A DNA stretch of 64,000 nt from Kuschelorhynchus macadamiae (GCA_030620095.1 JAUTXW010002403.1:310001-374000), one strand, 5' to 3'; positions 41,306 to 53,537 are shown, counted from the first letter of the stretch. The notes: a model not told the origin generated them from the sequence alone. Program-made: numbers and translations.

Positions 41306-43292
41306 CCGTTTAAGTTTTTTTGGATTTGCTGTATCAAAATCATTACTACAAACAACCTATTGGGTTAGTTGTATTCGAAATTTCGTAAACCGTAGCTCAT
41401 AAATGATTTGATTAAATGTGGACAAACCATATGTTTTTGGAGTCACGAGAAGCTAATTTTTCAAACCAATGCTAAATATACAGGATATTTTGTTAAATAC
41501 AGCCTACGTGGTAGCTTGTTCTTAATCTTCCGATAGACTACAACTTTCATATTTAAAGTTTTTTTATATTTCTTGTAGGAAATCTTGTGGGTATGACACT
41601 TATTATCTCTGAAGGCTTCGTATAACTAGGGTTATCTCGCATAATCGCTACCTATGTTGTACCCCCTTAAATTACATATTTATCGTTACCAATAGAAAAA
41701 TTGAAAAACATGAGCCTCTAAGATCGTTTGTGTACGTTCATGGGCGTTGAAAAACTGTGAAAACTTGTAAAGAATAAATTGAAATATTATTATTTTTAAA
41801 ATATAATACCCTATATATTCACCCTCTTCCGAACACATGGGCTTTTTTGGTACATTTGGTATTTTTAAAAATAAATATATCAAATATGATATCAGCTGTA
41901 CGGGGCCCATTTAATAGACATATAATATTCAGGGTGGTGCGTTTAAAAATAATAAAATGTCTATCTATACTGTTATATTTACACAGTTTTCCAATACTTG
42001 TGCAAGAATTATAGAAAAAAATCTTAGGCACCAATAATTTTACTTTTTTTTGAGCTCACATGGATAAATAAACTAAGGGGTGTGGACTTATTTTTTTCGC
42101 ATACATGTCTTTTTTAATTCTAAAGAGAATATAGTCTACAATTTAAGAAATAAAAAATGTTGTCATTGATATGGTTGTAAACAAACTAAATATCAGTGCC
42201 TTTCTCATCGTTTTGTTTTAAGAGTTAAATTGAAATATTATTCGCAGTTAGTAAGCAATTAAGTGTATATAATTCTATTGTCCGGATACGAGTTTCGCTA
42301 ATTTATGGTAAACGGGAAGGTAATTTTAGCCGTTTATAATGACAGTTAAATAAATGTTGATCAAAATTGAATGGTAAATACTGTAAGTAAATGTGGGTGT
42401 TCAGCATTTGAGTGAGTCGTACTCTAGATGACGTACAAAGTTATTCATAATATTTTGACACACACCTTTATTTTATTAGCTTTTGGCATTATCAAAGTTT
42501 AAAATATTTTATAAATATATTAAAAAATTAACCCAACTTACATTTTAAAATGCTCTGTATCCACTATGGTTGTAGTTAAGTGGCGGTTTGTTAATAAGAG
42601 CTGCAGCAGTGGTCACACATTTATACGCGTTCCCTCATAAATTCGTCTTTCCACCGATATGACGTCAAACAGCCATTGTCGTACTGCCAAGTGACGTTTT
42701 CGTCGCGGCCCATCCAATAGCAGCTCGCAGCAAATACATGTGATATGTGTTGGGACCTTAAAGCGACAAGCTTTATACCAAATGCGGAGCTGCAAAGAAC
42801 TTACCGGCAGTGTTTCGTGTTCTGCTTGGTGGCTTATACTGTTTCATAAGATAACGCTTTATGTGGACCTCCTTTTTAATGAGCTTCAAAAAGAATAATA
42901 ACTGTACAAAATACTTAATGAAATTATAAGCGTTATTAGGAATCAGAAAAAGCATGATATAAAGGTCATGGAGATTTTTGAGACCAAAAGAAGAAAATTG
43001 TAGCAGTTGAAATTTGTGATGTCATAGTTAATGTTGCAGAGGACCGTTTCATTATTCTGATCAGTTGAACAGAAACTTATTTGGTCTACTGGCTGGAATG
43101 AAATAGTGACTGACAACTTGCCGCAAAGAAAAATAGGCGTACTGATTTGGTTTTTAAAAGATATTAAAAAATCTTTTATCACGGATTTTGTGGAGTGTCT
43201 TGCAACCAAAAACAGTGTTTTTTGAATATTGGGATGTTAATTGTATATTGAATGATCAATAACGCCAACATATAAGTTATTCAAATTAGTTA

Positions 43293-43334
<42 letters not shown>

Positions 43335-43680
43335 CATATAAACCTAGTATATTTATAATCGGCAAGAAAAAAAAATGTACACATAATATAAATGGTTTAC
43401 ATTAAAAAAATGTTGGTAGGGTTGATTTTTTGATATATTTATAAACTATTTTAATCTTTGATAATCACAAAAGACAATAGAGTCAAAATTCCACAAATTT
43501 TATTAAAATAAAGACCCAAGTAGGTGGGTGTCAAAATCTAATGGAAAACCCTATACATAGCGCAAATAAAATAACAAAGTAAAGAAGATTTCCCTCGGAT
43601 ACAGAATATATTGATAAAGAAGTAAACACATTTCTAAACATATATTTTTTTTGACTGAACCACCCGATCTCTAAATTATG
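41306..43680. other. No gene seen; (TA)n tract near the right side
   Basis: AT-rich DNA with several 'accctatatattc' and 'cagggtg' phrases that suggest old element ends. 42590-42740 is GC-richer ('cgtttccctcataaattcgt'-like context, 'gacgttttcgtcgcggccc') but has no ORF I can name. A (TA)n tract lies at 43297-43339. Confidence 0.4.
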
Positions 43681-44015
43681 TACCGGGTGTCCAATTTAGA
43701 ATGGTCTCTTGCCATAACTCGATAACCGATGATCACACAAGTTTGGGGAAAGATATTTATGGGTGAAAAAAATCAAATGGTATGATATGACTTTTTTGTC
43801 ATAATTTAATTTAAGATCATAAAATATATCGAATAGTAATTTTCACATTATCATTGTCACTTTTTCTCCTCTACAAATCGGTGAGGTTAGTTTTTCAATC
43901 TGACGTTTCGGATTACGGACCTGGATTTTTTACTTCAATATTCGATACCTTTTATAATCTCCAATTAAATTATGACAAAAAAGTCATACCATTTGATTCT
44001 TTTGAGAAAATCCGT
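43681..44015. repeat. MITE-like inverted repeat
   Basis: 'atcaaatggtatga', 'gacttttttgtcataattta' and 'tatcgaata' at 43770-43850 are inverted at 43935-44003. The outer left end 'taccgggtgtccaatttaga' is of the mariner subterminal type. Confidence 0.6.
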
Positions 44016-45230
44016 ATTATTTGAAGAATTACGAAAAAACGCCATCTAGTGTACCATTAGTACAGTTAATAGCTCTACGTGAAGAGCAAAAAAAGCGCTT
44101 TTTTTCTGACACCAAGATCAATGTAATCGGTTCATCCAAAACAGAGATATAATCATTTGAAAGAAAAAATGTTTTCGAACTTGAAATTAAAAGTTTTCGA
44201 GCTTGAAAATAATTTCCAGCGATTTCTCTTGGCCGATTTACCCTTAAATACTTTTCCCCATAATAAGGAACTTGCATAAATTTTTAAATATGAAAAAATG
44301 CTAAAGATTATAAAGCCAAATGGTATTTAAACATACATCTAAAAAAAATCAAGTTTATTGCCTCTCCGGCCGACAAAAGGCAATAAAAAAAGCCCCAGAA
44401 TTCAAATTACGTCACCCGATCAAAAATGAGACGTGACGTCAATACGTATACGCGAAATCTGGCAATTGGTGCAATGTTCAACAACAACAGGCGTCATTCG
44501 TCAAGCTGTCAGCCAGACGACATTTGTCTTTTTTGTGGTTAATGGAAGATATTGACAGCGTTTTGTAATTTCAGTTTTGTTAAATAAACATAAAAATTAA
44601 ACCGCAATATTAAAACAAACAAAACTGCCCATACTGCTATCAACCATGACAGCTGATATTGCCTTTTTGCCGGTCGTTGGCGCCGTAGACGGCGTCAAAT
44701 GCTGTCGTTTAAAATGATTCGTTTGCGCGCGAAATTTTAGAACTATTACAAAATAAGTATTGATTTTTAAGGCGTTATATTTTAGATATTTACTTCTTAT
44801 ATGTAAGAGAATACATTAATGTAATAAACAAAATATGCAAGTTCCCTATTGTGTGATCAACGGTTACAGAGTTACGACCGGAGAACATTCTTAATTGGAA
44901 GCTCGGTACAGTACAGACTTTTTAAGTACGTTAACGCGAAGAGCTCTATTCCCACAAATACTTGCTTTTTGTGCATGCTGTATTAAGGCCATATTTTGTT
45001 TCCAAACCTGGTTAACCGTTCAGACATAGGTTATCCGACAACACGATTCTTCGGTCATTCTGATGAGGCTGTTAACAGTTATTTTCAGAAACCGTGTTCC
45101 GTATATAACCGATATTTCAGATAACCAGTATACGAAACACGAACTAGAAACCAAGACTGGAAACGGAATACGGCCTAAATTAAAATCGACGTTTACGACG
45201 ATGACTATACGTCTTTCGTGAAGATGTATG
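44016..45230. other. No gene seen; short inverted repeat
   Basis: 'ccggccgacaaaaggcaata' (44365) is the inverse of 'tattgcctttttgccggtcg' (44658), bracketing ~300 bases with 'acgtgacgtcaatacgtata'. This may be a small transposon or its ends. No ORF. Confidence 0.35.
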
Positions 45231-48105
45231 CCCGGATGCGTAAAGAAAAGGTATTTTAGTACGTCCGCGTCCCCCTGTCGGCGACCAGCTAGAATAGGGT
45301 TTTAAGGCCGTAAACGGATAAAAACCCTACTTGAATATTGCACTGCATGGTGCCGTATTGGAGTAGGATTGTTTATCTTTTACGCAGCCTAAACAATTTG
45401 AAATAGTACTTCAATACAGCACGTGTTCTCTTGCGTATAAAAAAACAATAATTATTGCACTTGAATTATTTATTTTTTCAAAAGTTACAATTGGATATTG
45501 TAGACTTATTTAATGTTTTTTGGCACACTGTAAATTATTTTCAATACTGAAGGCTATATTATGGGGTCGCTTTTTGACACATTGAGTTTCTATTTTCGTA
45601 GGACGTCCAGCTTGAATTCTTCCTCCTGAAATACCTCTAGCTTTTCTGCGTGAAATGGATGTTGGCTGTACTTTGATCTTTCTTGATCTCCCTTGATCTC
45701 CTACTGGCCGTTTTGAGTGTCACAAATGACATAATTTGTGATGGGGTCAGTAAAGATTACTGCAGTAAACTTTTGTGAATAAAAACATTCTGTATAGTAA
45801 TTGATAAATAATCAGGTAAAGTTCCTACCTGTAACTGTGGTATATTGCTCGTATTTGCGTCAGTTTGTAGAACTTGACCAATACGTGCAAACTGATCATT
45901 TATTTTGTAGATTATGTTGTTGTAATTTTCAATACCTATTTGGTCAATAGGCATGTTAAACTGGGATGGTTCTCTTAACGACTCCACTTGCTCAGATGTA
46001 GCTTGATCAGATGTGTGTTCACTTGATGATCCTTCCTGTTCGGGTGCATTAATGTCTTGAAAGAACGATAGTGGAACTTCTTTTTGTAGAGGTAGATATG
46101 CAAGCTGCCGGCGATCATTTTCAGATAGCAGTAAAGAAGATTTAAACACCGTACTTCTTTTCAACTGCTAGTAGGTGTTTGCAAAAGCGACCACCACTGC
46201 CGCTTGGACGAGTGCAAAATCCAATTTCACTGTCAACTGAGTAGTACTCTGATGTTCGTTCGCTTTGGACTTTAAATGTTTTTTCATCCACCTGTATAAC
46301 TTCTGTAATATTTTTTGATATTTCAAAAATTTTTTGATAATCTAGAGTCATTTTTCGGAATCTTGAATTAGCAAAATATATCAATCGTTTTCGGTGATAT
46401 ATTTCAAATGTCTTAAGCACAAAATCTGCCAAAGCACACATATTGAAAGCTTTACCCCTCTGCAGAACGATATCTTTGAAGATACGTATAGAAGCCTCGC
46501 AATAATTATTTGTATTGTGTCCTCTGTTTATCGTAAGTCGACGAAAAGCTAACGCCCATTCTTCACGTCTATCCCACAGGTCTTTTAAATGCTTCATAAC
46601 TTTTGGGTTGCTGTTTACTGCATCATGATCTTCCATTCAATTCCACTCCATCCAAACAATCGTTAGCGTTTTCTTCGGTAATGGAAAACAAAATATCGGG
46701 AAACATATTCATAAATAATTTACGATTTTCTTTGGGAACATTGTTGCCTTTTAACCAGAGCCAACGCCATAGAGCCTAAGTTACATGAAAAATACATAAT
46801 AATAAAATACTGTTCGGAAATACCACTCTAAGAGCATTTCGCATTGCTACTGAATCATCAGTCATTATAACTGCAGGTTCCTTTACGGCATTAAATATCA
46901 ATAAGTAGTTTATTTCATTCTGACTTGTGTGAAAGGCTACTGCAACTGGCGAAGCTCCTACTTTCGTAGGAACAAAGAAAAAGGACACACTTGTATTGCT
47001 CTGTTCACATGAAGAGCTGGAATCTATAAATAAAATTTCATTCGCAAAACCAGCCAAAAATATTCTTTTCGTAATAGGTGTGATAATAACGACAATAGTA
47101 GGATTCTCCTTTATATATATTTCTCCTTCCGAAAGTTCTGCCTGCTTTTTCTTTAAAATTTCAGTCGCGCTACTCACATCTCTTTCACCATATCGTTCAT
47201 TTCGCCATTTTTTATACAAATAGTTAACCTGTGAATCCGTTGGGTTTTTTTGAGCATTCGTCAAGCATTCAACAACACCCGCATCATCATTTTGAGCCAA
47301 GTCCATTTCGTGGAATGTTTTGGCTGCAGCAGGGCTCATTCCTGATTCAAAATATGATACAAACACACAGCCTTTACATAATTAGTGCAACGTAAAAGGT
47401 TGTAAGCCTGAGCAAAGTGCAACCTGTGAGTGTGTAGATAATTTATGTCTATTAGAACGTGTAACCCTTCTCTAAGTAATTTAGATTTCTTCAGAGTGTG
47501 ATACGTTTGTTTCAAAAATTTGATGTTGATATTTGCATGACAGTTGTAGTTACGCTTCTCACCTTTCTTTTTATTTTTTACCTTGTTTTTTAATGAAAGG
47601 TGACATAAATACCGTTTGCGAAATTCAAATCGCTCTCCTTCACGAATACATTTCTCAACAACCCAATTGCTATAAATTGTATAAATTTATCACATTTTTC
47701 ATCGTAAGTTTCGCCATTTAACTTGCATTGAAAAGACAAAGTGTAGTTTTCACCTGCTTGACCGTTCAGTTTCACGATTCGATAGTCTGTTAATATTGCA
47801 CTAAGTAATGTTTTAATGTTGTCTCCTATTTTAGCAGTACAATTTTATTCATAAACGACCGAACCTTGCCGCCACGTGTTGATATAAACATAACTTCTCC
47901 TACTCGCAAGGAAAGACGCGTTGTACTAAAGTAGCAATTTCAAGATTTATGCCGGCGTGTTAAATAAACAATCATATTCCAATATGACACCATCCGGCGC
48001 AATATTCAAGTAGGTTTTCTGCAAGTTTACTGGCTAAAAACCCTATTCCATCTGGTCACTGGCGGAGGGACGTATTGACATAGCCTTTCTATATACGCTG
48101 CCCGG
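45231..48105 (-). mobile_element. MULE (Mutator-like) DNA transposon with ~200 bp inverted ends
   Basis: The left arm ('cccggatgcgtaaagaaaag', 'agaatagggttt', 'ctacttgaatattg', 'attgtttat') is inverted at the right end (47930-48105: 'caatattcaagtagg', 'aaaccctattcc', 'cgctgcccgg'). The transposase fills the - strand between. Length is ~2.9 kb. A 9 bp target duplication is expected for MULEs but I could not identify one. Confidence 0.75.
45520..47780 (-). pseudogene. MULE transposase with SWIM zinc finger, frameshifted
   Basis: N to C on the - strand: a segment at 47590-47775 (KLNGQAGENYTLSFQCKLNG), a joining stretch ending RLHFAQAYNLLRCTNYVKA, then 46776-47366 (SGMSPAAAKTFHEMDLAQND, NEILFIDSSSSCEQ, PAVIMTDDSVAMRNALRVVF, LLCIFHV, followed by a stop and LWRWLWLKGNNVP), 46142-46636 (EEWALAFRRLTINRGHNTNN, YCEASIRIFKDIVLQRGKAF, SWIM-like FCTRPSGSGGRFCKHLLAV), then 45757-46164 and a tail to 45520 with SGGRIQAGRPTK. 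FIDSSSS and MTDDS are the DDE region of MULEs. The SWIM motif has C-T-R where CxC is usual. Three frames are used, so the copy is inactive. Confidence 0.8.
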
Positions 48106-48392
48106 ATCTGGATACGTTGTAAAATAAGCAGTATACTACAGTTTATTAAAAACGAATAATTGAAACGGTATTAACAAAAATTGGTACCTGTTTTGCTAAT
48201 ATTCTTTCGAATTTTTATGATTAGCTTTATAAATAAGGTAAAATATTTTAGTGTTCCCGTAACCCATTCTGCCTCTAAATATTCATATAGCAGAATCCCA
48301 AACTAGAGTCTATTCAATCCTAACACTGGAACCTGTGGTAGAAGATAAATCAAAATACAAGAGTTCTAACCACATTACACCACAACGTGTTA

Positions 48393-48440
48393 CATTCTGG
48401 ACGCGCGTTTCGCTAATCAAGTTAGCATCATCAGCAGATG
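48393..48440 (-). ncRNA. Hammerhead ribozyme motif, core intact
   Basis: On the - strand: TCTG (stem I), CTGATGA (48428-48434), stem II GCTAA-CTTGA-TTAGC, GAAAC (48407-48411), very short stem III, then GTC at the expected cleavage position and CAGA completing stem I. Penelope-like elements are known to carry hammerheads with minimal stem III in their terminal repeats. Such minimal forms may need a dimeric RNA to cleave. Confidence 0.75.
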
Positions 48441-48833
48441 ATATAAACTAAAGTAACTTATCCTAGCCGATACTATTTAATAGGTAAATGTGGTCACGGT
48501 TGCACCCGACTGCACCATTGTCAAGCACTAAATAATCTGTCTTTATTTAGTGCTTTTTTACCACATTTAACTATTTCTATACTTTCAAATGCATCCAATA
48601 ATCAATTATTAGATACATTTTTAATTAACCTAAGATTATATACTATTTGGTGATTGTTTTCCAAAGCATGTTGGGCAACGCTTGACTTTTCTGTTCTTCC
48701 GTATCTTAAATGTGCCATGTGTTCTTTAAAATGAATGTTTATAGAGAGTTTAGTTTGCGCAACATATTTTAGATCGAGGTCATTTTAACTAATTTCATAG
48801 ATACCACTCCTCTCCTTTAAGTCGACTTTGTAT

Positions 48834-49361
48834 TTAGGGTTTCCAAGGAGATTTTTCAAACCGTTCTCGCGTTTTGTAGGCTACTCTAAAACCTACGTTT
48901 TTGAATACTTTTTCTAGACCTCTCGTATATCTGGGATCATATGGGATTACTATGAACTTATTGGGAGCCTCAGTTGCTTGAAGACTAGTGGCATCTGTTA
49001 ACATTTTGTTACGCTTATGTCTATTTACTAATTTATGCACAAAATTATCATTATATCCATTACTTTTAGCTATATTTTTAATCCGATTCATTTCATTGTT
49101 AAAACTTTCTTTACTTAATGGAAAATTGACTAACATGTGAGTTAAGAAATGAAATGCTGCCATTTTGTGTTGACGGCAATGAAATGAGTCGGATGTTATA
49201 TACCTATCAGTATTAGTAAATTTCCTATAAATATCAAATTCTAATTTATCATTATTTCTAATACCTAACGTGTCGAGAAAAGGTAATTGCCCATTGTTCT
49301 CCTTTTCGTACGTAAAATTAATGGAAGGATGTTTATTGTATGTTTCTAAGAAAGTGTCCAA
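48834..49361 (-). pseudogene. Penelope-like RT, C-terminal part ORF (175 codons)
   Basis: This open stretch starts just after the damaged YVDD box and covers the RT thumb and linker to the GIY-YIG domain: DTFLETYNKHPSINFTYEKE, FDIYRKFTNTDRYITSDSFH, NRIKNIAKSNGYNDNFVHKL and GLEKVFKNVGFRVAYKT. It loses frame where the + strand copy continues LLGNPKDKVDLKETSGIYEI. It is a fragment of a dead ORF. Confidence 0.8.
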
Positions 49362-50193
49362 ATTTTCTGTTTTAGTATCAAGAATAGCAAATATATAGTC
49401 TACCTATCTATACCACACCGTTGGGAAATACTTGAGTTCTTTCTTGAATTGGGTTTCTAATGTACCTATAAACAAATTTGCAAGGAACGGAGATAAGCAA
49501 TTGCCCATCGCCGTTCCCTAAAGCTGTTTATAATATTTATTGTTGAACTGAAAAAAAAATTGATTCATACGTAATTTTGTGAGAAGCAAATATTCGTCAT
49601 GAATTTCTTTCTTCAAATTATTGAATTCAAGTAGTTACTTGATTACTACTACTTACTATAATGCTAGTGGTATGGGTACATTAGGAAACAATGAGCTTAC
49701 CTCAAAAGATATTAAAATTTCACCTTGTTTTAAGTGAACATTCTTAATTTGATCTAAGAATTCTAACGAGTTAGTAACCTCAAAGTTATCTTACGAGATA
49801 TTTAATTTGCTGAATTCTTCTACTAGCCATTTTGAAATATTGTACGTTGGTGATCCAACAGCTGAAACAATAGGTCTCATGGATTTTGGGAAGGCAATAC
49901 AGTTTAGATAACTGTGGGTTACTATGTGTTAGTTTGAATTTTAATTTATCGGACACACGGTTTTTACACTTTTAAGGTACTTTTTACTTCTGTTATCATT
50001 TTTGATTATTTTGAAAGAGTAAACAATTTGATTCAAACTGGTCCTTACGATTTAACTGAGAAACCCCGTTGTCAAAAATGATAACAGAAGTAAAAACTCA
50101 TTTCATTGCCGTCAACACAAACTGGCAGCATTTCATTTCTTAACTCACAGGTTAGTCAATTTTTCATTAAGTAAAGAATGTTTTATCACTGAT

Positions 50194-50820
50194 ATGAATC
50201 GGATTAAAAATATAGCTAAAAGTAATGAATATAATGATAATTTTGTACATAAAATAGTAAATAGATATAAGCATAAGAAAATGTTAAAACATTCCACTAC
50301 TCTTCAAGCACCTGAGGCTCCCAATAAGTTAATAGTAACCCCATATGATCCCAGATATATGAGAGGTCTAGAAAAAGTATTCAAAAACGTAGGTTTTAGA
50401 GTAGCATACAAAACGGCGAACAATTTTAAAAATCTCCTTGGAAACCCTAAAGACAAAGTCGACCTGAAGGAGACGAGTGGCATCTATGAAATTAGCTGTA
50501 ATGACTGCGATCTAAAATATTTTGGGCAAACTAAACGCTTCATCAACAATCGTTTTAAAGAACACATGGAACATTTAAGATACTGAAGAACAGAAAAGTC
50601 AAGCGTTGCCCAACATGCTTTGGAAAACAATCACCAAATAGGAATAAATAATCTGAAGTTGATTAAAAATGTATCTAATAATAGATTATTGGATGCGTTT
50701 GAGAGTATAGAAATAGTTAAATGTGGTAAGAAAGCACTAAATAAAGACAGAGGGTCTATTCCCTATAGTCCCCTCTATTGCTTACTTGACAACGGTGCAG
50801 TCGGGTGCAACCATGTGTGA
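50194..50820 (+). pseudogene. Penelope-like RT tail and GIY-YIG endonuclease, one stop
   Basis: One frame runs from 50194 to 50817 with a single TGA at 50584. It encodes VTPYDPRYMRGLEKVFKNVG, LLGNPKDKVDLKETSGIYEI, SCNDCDLKYFGQTKRFINNR, FKEHMEHLRY, stop, RTEKSSVAQHALENNHQIGI, LLDAFESIEIVKCGKKALNK. GIYEISCNDCDLKYFG is the GIY..YIG signature with Phe for Ile, followed by the conserved Arg and the H of the nuclease fold (FKEHM). The cysteine pair CNDC fits the zinc-finger linker described for this class. Confidence 0.8.
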
Positions 50821-50874
50821 CCACATTTACCTATAAATAGTTTCGGTTAGGATAAGTTACTTTAGTTTATATCA

Positions 50875-50912
50875 TCTGCTGATGATGCTAACTTGGTTAG
50901 CTAAACGCGCGT
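50875..50912 (+). ncRNA. Hammerhead ribozyme motif, core mutated
   Basis: TCTG, CTGATGA (50879-50885), perfect stem II GCTAAC-TTG-GTTAGC, then TAAAC (50902-50906) in place of GAAAC, GCGCGTC and CAGA. The G to T change hits the invariant core, so this copy should not cleave, unlike the partner at 48.4 kb. Confidence 0.75.
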
Positions 50913-50965
50913 CCAGAACGTAACAAGTTGTGGTGTAGTGTGGTTAGAACTTTTGTATTTTGATG

Positions 50966-51152
50966 AAGTCTATTCAAATTTAAGATAGAGTGCATGTAAA
51001 TAAAAGGTATTGTGCTTATACATTACGCCTTTAAATAAAGGTGACCGATTAGGATAAAAGTTCTTAGCAAACTTTTAAAGGCACACTACACGCACAATAA
51101 CTTTTGTTTACATGCATTCAATCTCGAATTTGAATAGATTTTATTTACGTGT
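50966..51152. repeat. Hairpin MITE (~185 bp)
   Basis: 'agtctattcaaatt', 'gagtgcatgtaaa' and 'aaaaggtattgtgc' are inverted as 'gcacaataacttttgtttac', 'atgcattcaatctc' and 'aatttgaatagattt'. Adjacent to the Penelope-like copy 2 end. Confidence 0.7.
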
Positions 51153-52140
51153 GAAAGCATTTTGCAGATTGTCTGTTTATCTAATTTGATGAATACTAGA
51201 AAATTCTAACTTTTTGAAGAGAAATTAGAAGTTTCCTCATATACTACTTAGTCTGAATCCTCAGATTTCATCTTAAGAAATCGAATTGTTTCTTAAAAAT
51301 ATTTTACCTTACTTAAAAGTAAATCTGTGCATTGAATTGAAGTCTTGAAAACGGTGATAGACGTAAGTGTTTGGTTCTAATTATTATCAAATGGTATATG
51401 GCTGAATATTCTTACCAATGGCATATCTCTTGCCCTTGTCTCATCATCTTTTGTGCATTTTTAAAAAGTGTGCCATACATTCCTGTATTTATATTGAATA
51501 TTATGTATTTTCTATTTATTTTGAAAAAATATTTGGTGAAAAACGAAATATCTTTATAGATTAACTACCAAAAATACTGCTGTAAGTATTAGTTTTAGAT
51601 AAAATCGAAAACTTCTTTGAGAAAGAAGTTATTTATTCTACGAATAAAATATTTTCAAGGAATCTTCTTCCGCATTTCCATATTTATTGATATTTTTATA
51701 TTTTTTATTATTTTGAATAGGTGTATTTGTGAATCCCATTAGTATTTTATATAGAAGAGCGTGTGTGTGTGAAGAGGTGTCTTGTCTAAAAGATTTCGAT
51801 TTCCTTCCGTTGTATTTTTAGTTCAGAAATTGAGTAAAAATTTACATAATGGATGGTAGAAAGTACTTATAATATGAATGCGTCATTCTTAATAAACAGA
51901 AGTTTAGACATAATATCTTCGGAAGAAAGTAAATTTTATGAAATAGGTACAGGGTTTTCATTTATATTTTGACTCCTACCTACAGCTTTAAGCTTTGGAG
52001 ATCAGTGGAGGATTAAGCACTTAAGAGGCCACAGAAACAAACCTACTTGGCTTGAAGCACCTCCTACCAGGGATGGTAATAGTAAAAAGTATTTGATAGA
52101 TGCGTGGGGAGGGAAAAGTTCTGCAAAAAATAAACCGAAA
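51153..52140. other. No gene seen
   Basis: AT-rich, no classifiable repeat or coding signal. Confidence 0.4.
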
Positions 52141-52445
52141 AGCAAAAATTTCTTTTACCCGGAACTTCCCTCGTTATGAACTTTCCTTTTATTAGGAATA
52201 GTAAAGTGAAAAGCCAATTTAGTTCCCCACATAGTCGTTTAGTAGGTATATTGTCTTTTCAAACATTTTTATTAGGTGCCATTTAGTTCCATCTATTGGA
52301 TTCGTACTAATATTTTACCAGTTTCTACCTGTACCATGCTTAATTTGAAGGCATGATTTAAAATAAATTGAATAGGTAGTTTATACACTTTTTTAAGACC
52401 GTCATTTTGTTTCGTCACGTTGAATTCGTACCAGTTCACACTTCT
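52141..52445 (+). repeat. Repeat family X, fragment
   Basis: Contains 'ttacccggaacttccctcgt' (near 52157), which recurs at 60338. The family is interrupted at about 52445 by the CR1-like LINE. Confidence 0.55.
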
Positions 52446-53537
52446 CTTGTTTGCCCAAAATTTCAAATTAATCTAATAAGTAACTCTCTTATGGAACCTG
52501 CCATATGGAAACATACCATTGTTACACCTATCTACAAAAAGGGAAACAAATGTATGGCAGAAAACTATCGACCTGTCAGCTTCACATGCCACTTGAGCAA
52601 TTGCCTGGAAAAGGTAATAACCAAAGAGCTAACCACTTTTCTAATGACCAACAATGTTATACCACCAATGCAACATGGATTTCTTCCTGGTAGATCAACA
52701 ACCACCAACCTGCTAGAATACCTCCACGACTGGACAAATGAATTCAATGAGGGCAACCCTAAAGATATAATCTATCTGGACTTTGAAAATGCTTTCAATC
52801 AGGTTCCAGGCAAAAATATTAATACTAAAGCTAGAGCACTATGGCATAGGTAGTAAACTTTTAAACCTAATAAAGTGCTTTCTTTCTAGACGGAGTTTCC
52901 AGCAACTTGGAAGGTAAAGCTAAATGAAAATAAATGTAACATATTACATATAGGACCAAACAAACCCACACTGGAGTACAGTATCAGCGGTGTGCCAATG
53001 CAACATGTAGGCAGGCAAAAGGATCTCGGTGTTCTTGTCACAAGTGACCTTAAATGGGAAACCCATATAAACAGTATTGTTAACAAAGCCTACTCACTTG
53101 ACCTGACTGCACTTAGAGAGAGAAGATGAAGAGGGGACCTCATTGAAGCATACAAAATACTCACAAACACCTATACATTTAACCTTAATTTATTCAGAAG
53201 AAGCAGCAATGAGAACCTGCGAGGCCACTCAAAGCAATTATCCAAGGAAAGGAAGAGAAAACTGCCAAGGAAAAATTTATTACAAACCGATGTGTGTATA
53301 TGTGGAATTCCCTAAGTGAGAACACTGTATCGGCAGCAAATGTAGACCTTTTTAAGACCAGACTCGACAGAGAATGTGCGTGCATATCATCCCGGCGACT
53401 CCATTCTACCCAATGAACGATCAACAACAAATATCAAAGTCGAAATAACCTAATGGAATCAATGCAGAAATAGACAACACAATAGTTTGATCGGCGTTCT
53501 TCACCGCCTACTATTGTTCAATAAAACAATAAATAAG
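52446..53537 (+). mobile_element. CR1-like LINE with internal deletion of the RT catalytic segment
   Basis: + strand: WKHTIVTPIYKKGNKCMAEN, YRPVSFTCHLSNCLEKVITK, MQHGFLPGRSTTTNLLEYLH, IIYLDFENAFNQVPGK, a one-base shift, GIGSKLLNLIKCFLSRRS, then directly TWKVKLNENKCNILHIGPNK, QKDLGVLVTSDLKWETHINS, and, after a second gap, RRGDLIEAYKILTNTYTFNL and RGHSKQLSKERKRKLPRK. The FADD box and its surroundings (~100 residues) are absent. The 3' end is CGCCTACTATTGTTCAATAA plus AATAA units, the same as the 2.0 kb fragment. Both gaps are clean joins, so deletions are likely. Confidence 0.85.

Larger units (their letters stand above)
48353..49990 (-). mobile_element. Penelope-like retroelement, copy 1
   Basis: On the - strand: MRPIVSAVGSPTYNISKWL, GTAMGNCLSPFLANLFIGTL, WYR-stop-VDYIFAIL (YVDD box with TAG and Tyr), LPFLDTLGIRNNDKLEFDIY, YRKFTNTDRYITSDSFHCRQ, HKMAAFHFLTHMLVNFPLSK, then VIPYDPRYTRGLEKVFKNVG and a frameshifted GIY-YIG region (GIYEIS, SINIHFKEHM). 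Both RT and GIY-YIG endonuclease domains belong to the Penelope-like class. The element ends at about 48353 after the hammerhead motif. Confidence 0.85.
50030..50965 (+). mobile_element. Penelope-like retroelement, copy 2 (RT mostly deleted)
   Basis: Starts with the same 'aatgataacagaagtaaaaa' segment as copy 1 but in the opposite direction, then jumps directly to the post-RT region (QHFIS..LTG, NRIKNIAKSNEYNDNFVHKI) and the GIY-YIG domain. It ends with the hammerhead region and 'tttgtattttgat', the same terminus as copy 1. The copies are head to head about 50010. Confidence 0.8.

Noticed and set aside
42590..42740. GC-richer block considered as a promoter or CpG-type region
   Set aside because: No downstream gene start, no TATA or Inr arrangement that I could support.
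46996..47223. 75-codon + strand frame
   Set aside because: Antisense of the MULE transposase.
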